Source: Hymenobacter latericoloratus (lineage in GTDB: Bacteria > Bacteroidota > Bacteroidia > Cytophagales > Hymenobacteraceae). From it: a stretch of 64,000 bases of DNA. The notes below the pieces were generated by a model. That model made no database searches and was not told where the DNA came from. It worked only from the letters and a program-made list of their open reading frames with translations. Positions 32,384 to 41,005 of this stretch are shown here, one piece after another (position 1 is the stretch's first letter; each line of letters opens with the position of its first letter). Location of the stretch: assembly GCF_014199535.1 (NCBI RefSeq), contig NZ_JACHNV010000002.1, forward strand, positions 930,001 through 994,000, read 5' to 3'. A program made the position numbers and the translations under genes.

Positions 32384-33954
32384 GTCAGGAGTCGTCAGTT
32401 ATCAGTTGCCAGTTGCCAGGAGGGCACTGCCCGCCGGCCTGGGCACTTGCCACGGCGCGGCCTGGACGCGGCCGGCTAGCGTGCCTCAGCCGGTTTCTGC
32501 GCACCGTGGGGGTAGGAGCACTACTGCTATTGTGGCTGAGCGCGTCGGGGCAGGCCCAGCCTAGGGCTGCGGCTGCCTCGGCCCCGGTCGATTCCGGGCA
32601 GGTGTTCACCCTCACCGACCTACTGAACTATGTGGCCCTGCGCCACCCGGTGGCCCGGCAGGCCGGGCTGCTGCCCGAGCGGGCCCTGCAGGAAGTGCGC
32701 TACGCCCGCGGCCTGTTCGACCCCGCTGCCACCAGCAAGTACTACGGCAAAACCTTCAAGGGCAAGGAGTATTTCCACGACTGGGACACCCAGCTCCGGA
32801 TTCCGGTGTGGTACGGGCTGGATGTGAAGGCCGGCTTCGAGCGGGGGGTGGGCGCTTACGTCAACCCCGAAAACTACACCTCCCCGGCCGGCCTGAGCTA
32901 CATCGGGCTGTCGGTGCCGCTGGCCCAGGGGCTGCTGATTGACGAGCGGCGGGCGGCCGTGCGCCAGGCCCAGGCCCTGCAGGGCCTGGCCGAAGCCGAA
33001 CGACGCGGCGCCCTGAACAAGCTGCTGCTGCAGGCGGCCAAAGACTACTGGGAGTGGAGCCTGAACTACCAGCGCCTGCAGCTGCTGGACCGCAATGCCG
33101 GGCTGGCCAGTGTGCGCTTTCAGGCCGTGCGGCAGCGGGTGCTGCTCGGCGACCTGGCGGCCATCGACTCGGTGGAGGCCCTCACGGAAGTGCAGAACCG
33201 CCAGGCTACGCTCAGCCAGGCGCGGGTGCAGTTTCGCAACGCTACCCTGCTGCTGAGCAACTACCTCTGGAATGAGCAGCAGCAGCCGCTTGACTTGCCC
33301 CCGGCCGCCGTGCCCCAGCCTTTGCCCGGTCCCACCGACTGGCGCACCCTGCCCCCCGACTCGGTGGCTGTTCTGGCTCAGCAGGCCCAGCAGATTCATC
33401 CGGATTTGCAGAAAAGCCGCGCCAAAATCAGCCAGCTGAGCGTGGAGCGTCGGCTGTTGTCCAACAAGCTCCTGCCCAAGCTGACCCTCGATTACAACCT
33501 GCTGCAGGCTGGGCAGCCCTTCAACCCGGAAAAGGCCGCCAGCCTGAGCGGTAGTTACCTCGAAAACAATTACAAGCTGGGCGTGAGCTTTGCTTACCCC
33601 TTGCTGCTCCGCCAGGAGCGGGCCAAGCTGCAGCTTAACCGCCTGAAAACGCGCGAGGCCGAGCTGGACCTGCAGCAAGATTCCCGCGAAGTGCAAACCA
33701 CCGTGCGCAGCGTGGCCAATGACTGGGAGGCCCTGCGCGAGCAGCTAAGCCTGCAGGAGCGGGTGGTGCGCAACGCGGAACTACTGCGCAACGGCGAGCA
33801 AATCCGGTTTGAAAACGGGGAAAGCTCCGTGTTCCTGATCAACTCCCGGGAAGCCAGTCTGGTGTCGGCGCGGGTAAAGCTGGCCGAGCTGCAATCCAAG
33901 TACGCCCAAACCCAGGCCACCCTGCGCTGGGCCGCCGGGGGCGTGCCGGAATAG
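32380..33954 (+). CDS. TolC-family outer-membrane protein, 5' end uncertain
   Basis: Up to 524 residues. Outer-membrane efflux repeats run from about residue 75 (DLLNYVALRHPVARQAGLL; AARQAQAL-type coiled coils; FENGESSVFLINSREASLV at the end). The ATG at 32380 overlaps the HlyD stop (ATGA), but the first 40 codons translate a micro-repeat and a Pro/Arg-rich run that no signal peptide should contain. A credible signal peptide is VGVGALLLLWLSASGQAQ, so a GTG at 32506 is a candidate true start. The 3' end is closed by a terminator. Outer channel of the TetR-led exporter. Confidence 0.85.
   Translation: MSQESSVISCQLPGGHCPPAWALATARPGRGRLACLSRFLRTVGVGALLLLWLSASGQAQPRAAAASAPVDSGQVFTLTDLLNYVALRHPVARQAGLLPERALQEVRYARGLFDPAATSKYYGKTFKGKEYFHDWDTQLRIPVWYGLDVKAGFERGVGAYVNPENYTSPAGLSYIGLSVPLAQGLLIDERRAAVRQAQALQGLAEAERRGALNKLLLQAAKDYWEWSLNYQRLQLLDRNAGLASVRFQAVRQRVLLGDLAAIDSVEALTEVQNRQATLSQARVQFRNATLLLSNYLWNEQQQPLDLPPAAVPQPLPGPTDWRTLPPDSVAVLAQQAQQIHPDLQKSRAKISQLSVERRLLSNKLLPKLTLDYNLLQAGQPFNPEKAASLSGSYLENNYKLGVSFAYPLLLRQERAKLQLNRLKTREAELDLQQDSREVQTTVRSVANDWEALREQLSLQERVVRNAELLRNGEQIRFENGESSVFLINSREASLVSARVKLAELQSKYAQTQATLRWAAGGVPE
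32390..32417. repeat. 4 x 7-base micro-array at the HlyD-TolC junction
   Basis: Units AGTCGTC, AGTTATC, AGTTGCC, AGTTGCC, beginning 7 bases after the HlyD stop codon and lying inside the nominal 5' end of the TolC frame. Same unit family as 11155-11182 and the 15.3/15.8 kb pair. Confidence 0.75.
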
Positions 33955-33979
33955 AAGTGGGGTTGTTTGCGTAATTATT

Positions 33980-34018
33980 AAACCGTCATTCCTCAATCAG
34001 CTCGGAATGACGGTTTTT
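33980..34018 (+). terminator. Terminator of the export operon (GTCAT-type hairpin)
   Basis: AAACCGTCATTCC pairs with GGAATGACGGTTT, followed by TTGTTTCC. Confidence 0.8.
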
Positions 34019-34121
34019 GTTTCCTGTCAGAGCGTTTCTGGAAACTGTTTCCGGAGTGCAAGGCAATGAGGGCCCGTACCCTGCCGTTACTACCCCTGGT
34101 TAAAATTTCGTACATAGTGTT

Positions 34122-34817
34122 ATGTCAATGTTCGTAGCTACTTTATCTGTGCCCCAACTGCGGCAGCGTCTCAATCTGATGCTGGTGCTGGGGGCCTCGC
34201 TGGCCCTGAGCGTGGTACTGATTACGTTTCGGGTCTTTCTTACCCACAAGATTTCCTTTGTCTTTCTGCTCTGGAACCTGTTTCTGGCCCTGATTCCGTT
34301 CGGGCTAAGCACGATGCTGGGCCTCACGGCCGGCCGCCTGAAGGCCCGGGTGCTGCTGCCAGTGGGGGCCATGTGGCTGCTGTTCTTCCCTAACGCCCCC
34401 TACATCCTCACCGACTTGTTCCACCTGGAGCCCCGTCCCGAGGTACCCTACTGGTACGATCTGGCCCTGATCCTGAGCTGCGCCTGGAACGGGCTGATGC
34501 TGGCCTACGCCTCCCTCACCGATATGCAGCTGCTGGTTGCGCGCCGCCTGGGGTGGTGGGCCGGCTGGGCGTTTGCTACCGTAGCCCTGCTGCTGAGCAG
34601 CTTTGGGGTGTATCTGGGCCGCTACCTGCGCTTCAATAGCTGGGACATTTTCACCAACCCCATCACGCTGTTCTACGATATCGTGACGCGAATTCTGCAC
34701 CCCACCGCCTACCGCGACGCCTGGGGGGTAACTCTGCTTTACGGGGTGTTCCTGCTGCTGGGCTACGCCACCGTGCGGCTGCTGGGGCAGCAGCGGGAGC
34801 CACAGTCAGAATTATAG
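34122..34817 (+). CDS. DUF1361 integral membrane protein
   Basis: 231 residues, six or seven membrane helices. The family motif FFPNAPYILTDLFHL is present at about 88-102, followed by WYDLALILSCAWNGLMLAYASL and FGVYLGRYLRFNSWDI. Function of DUF1361 proteins is unknown. Its last 6 bases overlap the convergent Mrr gene. Confidence 0.9.
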   Translation: MSMFVATLSVPQLRQRLNLMLVLGASLALSVVLITFRVFLTHKISFVFLLWNLFLALIPFGLSTMLGLTAGRLKARVLLPVGAMWLLFFPNAPYILTDLFHLEPRPEVPYWYDLALILSCAWNGLMLAYASLTDMQLLVARRLGWWAGWAFATVALLLSSFGVYLGRYLRFNSWDIFTNPITLFYDIVTRILHPTAYRDAWGVTLLYGVFLLLGYATVRLLGQQREPQSEL

Positions 34818-35669
34818 ATTCAGGAACCAGTCGTTCTTTAATGTTACTGTTTCAATCAATTCTACTTCTATTCCAAGCCGTAACTCTTTAAGCTTTTCGC
34901 AAAGTAGGTCACCATCAATCAGGTCAATTGGTGGTGCACCGTCTCTTGTTGCTTCTCTGGCAGCATCTCTAGTAAAGCTTCCTGTTGTAATAAACAGGCC
35001 TTTGTCAGCTCTACCCTGCATTGCGCCCCGAAAGTCTCTTATCTGTCCGGCTGATATGGAGCCTTTATATCGTTTACACTGAAAAATAACGTGAAAGCTT
35101 AGAAATCCATTTATTCGGACGATGCCTTTTCCATCAATGCCTCCATCTCCTGTTTTACCCGTCACTTCGACCTGAACAAAGCCGCTTTCTCGCAAGATGC
35201 GCTGAGCTAATCGTTCAAAGGCATCAGGAGCAATGCCCTGCAGAGTTATGAGTAATTGCTCTTTCCAAGTGGCTATTTCCTCTGCTTCTGTTTGAGTAGA
35301 AGAGGATGGCCCAGGAGAGTCGAATTCTTGTGCCTTTTTGGATTCGGCACGCACATTCCGCACTATTTGCTTGACATCAATTGTCGCAATTTTGACGTCT
35401 GGAGAAGCCAATGACCAGACTTTACGGGCCGAATTTTCTATAAGACCAGACTTTCGAAGGTACGTTCTGGCCCAGGCAAGCCTGTACTCTATTTCACTAC
35501 GTCCAGTTTCCCCGTGTGGTACCTGTAAGATGGAATCTGTGAACCGCAGGTCATTATAAACACGCTCGTTTATTTCTTCAATTGTGCCGGACCCACCTAA
35601 AGAAAGAAGCGCCTGTAGTACTGGCTTCATGAGCTTGTCGTAGGTAGGAAGTTGAGGTTTTGAAGACAT
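34812..35669 (-). CDS. mrr: Mrr-type restriction endonuclease, orphan
   Basis: 285 residues. N-terminal winged-helix Mrr_N domain about 5-95 (DKLMKPVLQALLSLGGSGTI), then the PD-(D/E)XK catalytic domain: TGDGGIDGKG supplies Asp179 and FQCKRYKG supplies the QxK pair Gln197/Lys199, followed by ISAGQIRDFRGAM. Type IV enzymes of this family cut modified DNA. No methylase or specificity gene is nearby, as usual for Mrr. A sampled 60-base line has about 48 % G+C, below the surroundings, so it was probably acquired. Its 3' end overlaps DUF1361 by 6 bases. Confidence 0.93.
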   Translation of the reverse strand: MSSKPQLPTYDKLMKPVLQALLSLGGSGTIEEINERVYNDLRFTDSILQVPHGETGRSEIEYRLAWARTYLRKSGLIENSARKVWSLASPDVKIATIDVKQIVRNVRAESKKAQEFDSPGPSSSTQTEAEEIATWKEQLLITLQGIAPDAFERLAQRILRESGFVQVEVTGKTGDGGIDGKGIVRINGFLSFHVIFQCKRYKGSISAGQIRDFRGAMQGRADKGLFITTGSFTRDAAREATRDGAPPIDLIDGDLLCEKLKELRLGIEVELIETVTLKNDWFLNL

Positions 35670-35746
35670 AGGAGAACATTAAAAGCACTTGCAAGGTAGC
35701 GCATCATACAGGGATAAAATACCTTTTCGCCTACCTTGCCTTTCTG

Positions 35747-37168
35747 ATGATGCACCTCCAGCCCGACTCGCCCGATACCCCCACCATGACCTGGGAACGG
35801 CTCCTGAGCCGCCGCCGCTACCCCGAGCAGCCCCAGCTTCACCTCGTGACGGATGCCCCGCCCGTGCGCGGGGCCTTCGTGCAGGACTACGACCGGGTGG
35901 TGTTCAGCTCGCCGTTTCGGCGGCTGCAGCGCAAAACCCAGGTGATGCCCCTGCCCGAAACCGATTTCGTGCACACCCGCCTCACCCATTCCCTCGAAAC
36001 GGCTTGCGTGGGTCGCTCCCTGGGCCGGCTGGGCGGGCGCCTGCTGCTGGAGGAAACCCCCGACTTGGCCCGGCAGCTGCCCCACCTCGACAGCGACTTT
36101 GGCGATATTGTGGCCGCCGCCTGCCTGGCCCACGACATCGGCAACCCGCCCTTCGGGCATTCCGGCGAGGACGCCATTTCGGCCTACTTCCGCAGCCCGG
36201 CCGCCGAGCCCTTCGTGCGGGTGCTGAACGCCGCGCAGCGCGCCGATTTGCAGCAGTTTGAGGGCAACGCCGCTGGCTTCCGCACGCTGACGCACACCTA
36301 CGCGGCCCATAGCAGCGGCTCGGCCGGGCTGGGCCTTACCTATGCTACCCTCGGGGCGTTTACCAAGTATCCGCGGCCTTCCGTTGTGGAAGAAGCCTCG
36401 CTTACGCGCGGCACCAGCGAGAAAAAGTACGGCTACTTTCAGACTGAAGCCGACCGGTTTCAGGAGGTGGCCCGCGAGCTGGGGCTGCTGCCCAAGCCGC
36501 CCGGTACCCAGCTCGGGGGCTTCTTCCACCGCCATCCGCTGGCCTTCCTCGTGGAAGCCGCCGACGACCTCTGCTACCGCATCATCGACTTTGAGGATGG
36601 CCTGAAGCTGGGGCTGATTCCGTGCGAAACCGGACTGCGGGTGCTGCGCGAGCTGCTCGGCGACGCCCCCGGTCGCCGGGGCTCCCTGGAGTGGCGCGAC
36701 TGGCGCGAGGAACTGGGCTACCTGCGCGCCCGCCTCATCAACCGCCTCGTGCAGCAAACCGCCCGCCTGTTCGCCGACCGCGCCGACGACCTGCTGCGCG
36801 GCCGTTCCGACGAGCCCCTGGTGCAGCAGCTCGACTGCTGGGAGCAGCTCCAGCACATGCATCAGCTTACCATGGAGCACCTCTACCGCAGCCGGCCGGT
36901 GCTGGAAATTGAGGCGGCGGGCTTCGAGGTAATGGCCGGCCTGCTTGATGCCTTCCTGCACGCCACCTTCGACCCCCAGGAAAGCCCCCGGTCCCGGAAA
37001 GTGGTGCAACTGCTCCCCGAGCAGTTTCGCGGCATCGGGCACCAGCAGGGCGTTTCCGCCTACGAGCAGATTATTTTACTGACGGATTACATTGGGGGCC
37101 TCACGGACCAGAATGCCATCAGCCTGTTCCGTACCATTCGGGGGATTGATCTGCCAAAAGGATTCTAA
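35747..37168 (+). CDS. dgt: Deoxyguanosinetriphosphate triphosphohydrolase
   Basis: 473 residues. HD-domain dNTPase: DYDRVVFSSPFRRLQRKTQV, then HTRLTHSLET with the first metal His, and LAHDIGNPPFGHSGE with the HD pair and the second-shell His. Later FLVEAADDLCYRIIDFEDG provides the last metal Asp. Hydrolyses dGTP to deoxyguanosine and triphosphate. Start at 35747 fits a -7-like TACCTTTT at 35720-35727; an internal ATG at 35786 (MTWERLLSRRRYPEQ) is also possible. Divergent from mrr with under 80 bases between. Confidence 0.93.
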   Translation: MMHLQPDSPDTPTMTWERLLSRRRYPEQPQLHLVTDAPPVRGAFVQDYDRVVFSSPFRRLQRKTQVMPLPETDFVHTRLTHSLETACVGRSLGRLGGRLLLEETPDLARQLPHLDSDFGDIVAAACLAHDIGNPPFGHSGEDAISAYFRSPAAEPFVRVLNAAQRADLQQFEGNAAGFRTLTHTYAAHSSGSAGLGLTYATLGAFTKYPRPSVVEEASLTRGTSEKKYGYFQTEADRFQEVARELGLLPKPPGTQLGGFFHRHPLAFLVEAADDLCYRIIDFEDGLKLGLIPCETGLRVLRELLGDAPGRRGSLEWRDWREELGYLRARLINRLVQQTARLFADRADDLLRGRSDEPLVQQLDCWEQLQHMHQLTMEHLYRSRPVLEIEAAGFEVMAGLLDAFLHATFDPQESPRSRKVVQLLPEQFRGIGHQQGVSAYEQIILLTDYIGGLTDQNAISLFRTIRGIDLPKGF

Positions 37169-37183
37169 CGGCGGCGCTTCCGG

Positions 37184-40100
37184 CTATTGCAGCAGGCGCA
37201 GGGTAGTATCCAGGGGCTGGCGCCGCAGGAGCTGATGATACTCGCGGAGCAGCTCCTGCTGCTGCAACTGCTGTTCCTGCTTCTGGAAAGGGCGCACTTT
37301 GTAGGGCTGACCCGGCTCCCGGCGCAGGTTCAGATACACCAGCCCCCGACTCGGGCGCTGCTCAGCTTCGCCGCTCCGGATGCGGGCAATGCGCCTCTCA
37401 TTGTTGCCGAACAGGGCCTGCAGCGGGCTTAGCCCCACGTACAGGTTGGCTTGGCCCGTGAGGTAGTACTCGCCGGTAACACTCATGTCGGTCAGGTTAC
37501 TGCTCAGGCTCAGGCTCGGAATCAGCAGGCGGCTGCCATCCAGAACGAAGCGGGGCTGCACGGGCTCGAAGTAGAGGTGCCCGGTGCGTTTCTTGCTCAG
37601 AATCTTCATGGCCTGCATGGCCGCTTCTACTTCAATCAGTTCCAGCTCCTGCACATCGGTACGCAGAAAAGCCTGGGTTTTGGCCAGTCGGGGCAGGAAA
37701 GTGGCCCCCAACTCCGTGTGCACGTCGGCCTCGCAGTCCATACTGCCCCGGATATTCTCCGGGCCTAGCACATCAAACCCCAGCGCGGTGGCCAGCTCAA
37801 ATAGCTTGGGCAGATGGATATGGCGCAGCCGTACCTGGGTGTGCAGAGGGTAGCGGCCCGTGTCGGCGTCGGTGCGCAGGGTGCCGCGCAGGTGCACCGA
37901 GCCATCGAGGGCCTGCAGGCTGCATTCGGTTACCTGCACCTGCCCGGCCTGCAGGGTACTGAGCAGGCGAAACTGCCGCCCCCGCAGACTGCCGTACTGC
38001 ATCTGATTGGCGGTTACGCGCACCCGGCCGGTAACAGTGCCATCCAGAAACGGCGAGTCCTGGGGGTTGCCAGGGCGGGAGGGGGTAGGGGTATTAGGTT
38101 TAGCAGCCCCGGAGCTCAGCCCCGTCAGCAGTTGCAGCAGGTGCTGCACATTCAGGCTGGCATAGTGCAGGTTGATGTCGGTGTTCAGGTTGGTGAGCTG
38201 ACTGCCCCGCAGTTCGGCGCTGCCGCTGAGCCGCCCGCTCCCCCCATGACTGATGCCAAAGGTGAGGGCCGGAATCAGGAAGCGGGGCCCGGTCTTATCG
38301 AGCCGCAACCGCAGGTTGGTAAATTGCTCACTGTCAGAGAATACAAGCCGGTCGATAGTTATCAGGCCCTGGCCGTTGGCGGCCAGCAGCACTTCGCGCA
38401 GGGTAGGGGCGGCGGGCGCGGCCGGGTCGCGGCGCGAGGGGCGGGTGATGCGGGCCAGGAGCTCGTGGTAGCGCAGGGTACGGAAGTGCACGGCCAGCTG
38501 CGCCGCTACCGGCTGCAGATTCAGCGTATCCGTCGGCCAGCTGACGACCCCCTTCAGGTCGCCGCCCCACATGCGGCCCCGTAACTCCGTCAGCTGCACC
38601 CGTTGCCCGTCGTGGCGCACGGTGGCCGCCAGGTGCTGCAGGGTGTCGGAGGCCACCACCAGCTGCCCGCAGTGCAGCCGGATGTTCAGGTGCAGCCCGG
38701 GGGGTAGGAAATTCAGGACCTGCGCGGCCAGCTGCTGATTCGGCGTGTAGCCCGGCCGTCGGGCCTTGGCCAGTCGGGCCCGCCCGCCCGGCGCGGCCAG
38801 CAGGCGCCGCAGCTCCCGCAGGTCCAGGGCATCAACCCCAAACTCCCCCCGGATGGTAGTAACGGGCTGCTGCCCACTGAAGTAAGCCAGCAAATAAGTG
38901 GTAGTGGCATTGGCCCGCACCCGCATGCCATTGAGGCGCCCCGTCAGGTTTTCCAGCGCCCACATGCTGTCGTGCAGGCGCACCAGCACGTTGAGGTTGC
39001 TCATGGAGGCCTGCCGGCCCGGGATAGTAAAAGAAGCCCGCTCCAGCCGCACCGTGCCTTGGGCCCGCAGCAGGGGTAGGAGGGTATCGGGGCGGAGGGT
39101 GCGGCGGGCCTGGCGGTCCGGAATTTCGGGCACGGCGCCATCCAGGCGCAGGTCGAGCGCGGCTTCGCCCCGGCGGGCTTTCCAGAGGCGGGGCGCCACC
39201 ACGGCCGCCAGCGTTTGCAGCTCGGTGCGGCCCCGCACATGGCCTAGCAGGTGGGGCCGCGTGAAGTCGCGCACCGTCAGGGCCGCATCCAGCTGGCCCG
39301 CTTTAGAGTAGATCTTGCAGTGGCTGAAGGCAAGGGAAGTGGAGCGGGGCGAGTGCTCGGGGCCGTTGTCGAAGGTGCCGCGCGCATCCCAGCGCCGAAT
39401 CCGGCGGGCCGAGTCGGCCCACTGCACCTGGGCCCCGCGCAACGCAAACCGCAGCACCGTGCGCGGCCGGGTGGTGGGCCCGCTCACGCCCCGGATGGTG
39501 TACCAGATGCTGGCCCGACTGGGGCTGCGGGCGCCTTTCAGGTAGCGCTGCAGCCCGGCCGGCAAGGCCACGTGCAGCACCTCCAGCAAAGGCTGCGTAC
39601 CCTGAAAGCGCAGGTTCAGGCGGGTGCCGCGCGCCTCGCCGGGCCCGGCGCCCCGGTGCGTACCGGTTACCAGCACGGTGTCGCCGTTAAGCGTAGCCCG
39701 GGTCCGGAGGAAGGTGCCTTCGCGCCGGCGGAAATCGTAGCGGTAACGCATCAGGGCCACAATAGGCTCCTGGGTGAAGAGGTTGCCGCGCCCGCTGCGC
39801 AGGTACTCCAGCTGCCCATCCAGCCGGCCGCTGGTGTGGGCTACCCCCCGGCGGGCGCGCACCGTCAGGCGGCCAGCGCGCACGTAGGCCGAGAACCCGC
39901 TGCGGTGCAGCTCATTCCGGTCGGTGGCCCGCACATTCATCAGCACCAGGGAGTCCAGGTCGAAGTCGGGCGGGCCCTGGGGGGTAGCGCGGCGCGGCCC
40001 TTTTCCCCGCAGACCCCAGTCGTGGCCCCGGGCATCAGTAAACTGCCGAAACTCGCCGTCCTGCAGCGTCAGGTGGCTAACCCGGAGTTGCCCGCGCCAG

Positions 40101-40411
40101 ATTTGTGCCAGCTCCACGCGCGCGTCGGCCCGCCTGATGCGCAGCACCTGCACCGCCCGCCCGTAGGAAGTATCGGTAAGGGCCAGGTGGTGCACGGAGG
40201 CCGTCAGGTGCGGAAAGTGGCGCAGTACCGATAGCTCCACGGTAAACGGGGCCACCATCAAATCGGAGTGCTGGCGCAGCCGTTGCCGAATAAGCTGCTC
40301 CAGCTGGCGCTGCCCCCACCGCGTACCCAGTAGCCAAGCCCCCGTTACTACCCCCAGCAGCAACCCCAACGTCGTGAGGGCAAGTAGCTGGCGGATAGAG
40401 GGTCGTTTCAT
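37184..40411 (-). CDS. AsmA-like inner-membrane-anchored giant protein
   Basis: 1,075 residues from the ATG complementary to 40409-40411 (MKRPSIRQLLALTTLGLLLG). One N-terminal helix (LLALTTLGLLLGVVTGAWLLG), then a very long periplasmic domain with the AsmA start RQRLRQHSDLMVAPFTVELSVL and AsmA_2-type C-terminal segments (LSLSSNLTDMSVTGEYYLTGQANLY, split here as SSNLTDMSVTGEYYLTGQAN). The tail is Gln/Leu-rich coiled coil. Related proteins form long lipid-transfer bridges between membranes. Convergent with dgt, 15 bases between stops. Function here is inferred only. Confidence 0.83.
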   Translation of the reverse strand: MKRPSIRQLLALTTLGLLLGVVTGAWLLGTRWGQRQLEQLIRQRLRQHSDLMVAPFTVELSVLRHFPHLTASVHHLALTDTSYGRAVQVLRIRRADARVELAQIWRGQLRVSHLTLQDGEFRQFTDARGHDWGLRGKGPRRATPQGPPDFDLDSLVLMNVRATDRNELHRSGFSAYVRAGRLTVRARRGVAHTSGRLDGQLEYLRSGRGNLFTQEPIVALMRYRYDFRRREGTFLRTRATLNGDTVLVTGTHRGAGPGEARGTRLNLRFQGTQPLLEVLHVALPAGLQRYLKGARSPSRASIWYTIRGVSGPTTRPRTVLRFALRGAQVQWADSARRIRRWDARGTFDNGPEHSPRSTSLAFSHCKIYSKAGQLDAALTVRDFTRPHLLGHVRGRTELQTLAAVVAPRLWKARRGEAALDLRLDGAVPEIPDRQARRTLRPDTLLPLLRAQGTVRLERASFTIPGRQASMSNLNVLVRLHDSMWALENLTGRLNGMRVRANATTTYLLAYFSGQQPVTTIRGEFGVDALDLRELRRLLAAPGGRARLAKARRPGYTPNQQLAAQVLNFLPPGLHLNIRLHCGQLVVASDTLQHLAATVRHDGQRVQLTELRGRMWGGDLKGVVSWPTDTLNLQPVAAQLAVHFRTLRYHELLARITRPSRRDPAAPAAPTLREVLLAANGQGLITIDRLVFSDSEQFTNLRLRLDKTGPRFLIPALTFGISHGGSGRLSGSAELRGSQLTNLNTDINLHYASLNVQHLLQLLTGLSSGAAKPNTPTPSRPGNPQDSPFLDGTVTGRVRVTANQMQYGSLRGRQFRLLSTLQAGQVQVTECSLQALDGSVHLRGTLRTDADTGRYPLHTQVRLRHIHLPKLFELATALGFDVLGPENIRGSMDCEADVHTELGATFLPRLAKTQAFLRTDVQELELIEVEAAMQAMKILSKKRTGHLYFEPVQPRFVLDGSRLLIPSLSLSSNLTDMSVTGEYYLTGQANLYVGLSPLQALFGNNERRIARIRSGEAEQRPSRGLVYLNLRREPGQPYKVRPFQKQEQQLQQQELLREYHQLLRRQPLDTTLRLLQ

Positions 40412-40555
40412 AGAAGCAGGCGCAACAAGACAGGGGCAGAAGCCCATTCTACGCAGAAACCGGGTAGCACGGCCGCCTGACCAGTGCGCTGAGGCTGAAA
40501 GAAAAGGCCCACAAAAACCCGCCGCTATCCGAGCTCAACAAAACAAACTTCTTAT

Positions 40556-40584
40556 TTTAGAATTATTCTAAATAGTTATACTTG
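40556..40584 (+). promoter_or_regulatory. 17-base palindromic operator overlapping a promoter
   Basis: TTTAGAAT, T, ATTCTAAA is a perfect inverted repeat (40556-40572). A -7-like box TATACTTG sits at 40577-40584, so the palindrome covers the -33 region. Shape and composition resemble 7-1-7 or DtxR/Fur-type metal-repressor sites; which protein binds is not known. It controls the small gene starting at 40617. Confidence 0.6.
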
Positions 40585-40616
40585 CATCGCTAAATCACCT
40601 AGGCAACTGCTTTCCT

Positions 40617-40937
40617 ATGGCTCAGTTCTTTCATCACAACGAGTTTGGGTACTGCGCCCGCTGCCCGCGCACGCGCCACTTACACCTGTGCTTCGGCAAC
40701 GTAGCCATGGCCACCACGGGGGCCGAGTTTCAGGAGTTTCGGGGGGTAGTAAGCGCGGCCTGGGAGCAGCACTGCCTGTGCACCCACGACCCGGAGGCCC
40801 GGTGCATTGCCCTGCGCACGTCGGCCGCCAAGCTGGCGCTGGTGTTCACCCTGATTGAGCTGACCCAGCTGCGCGACATCCTGGAAAACACGGCGCTGCT
40901 GCTAGAGGTAGAAGCGCTACTGCAGCCAAACGAGTAA
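40617..40937 (+). CDS. Small Cys/His-rich protein, unknown (possibly DUF6686)
   Basis: 106 residues, no signal peptide. The N-terminus FFHHNEFGYCARCPRTRHLHLCFGN carries CxxC and a third Cys amid five His, which looks metal-binding; shown here in two parts FFHHNEFGYCARCPRT and RHLHLCFGN. A second half (LALVFTLIELTQLRDILENTALLLEVE) is helical. CLCTHDPEARC adds three more Cys. Family name is tentative. The palindromic operator directly upstream suggests control by a metal or redox repressor. Confidence 0.7.
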   Translation: MAQFFHHNEFGYCARCPRTRHLHLCFGNVAMATTGAEFQEFRGVVSAAWEQHCLCTHDPEARCIALRTSAAKLALVFTLIELTQLRDILENTALLLEVEALLQPNE

Positions 40938-41005
40938 GCCCGGCAGTAGGGGGTAGGCTGCTCAATAGAAAAACCGTTTCTTGGCGCACCTATTTCGTGT
41001 GACTC

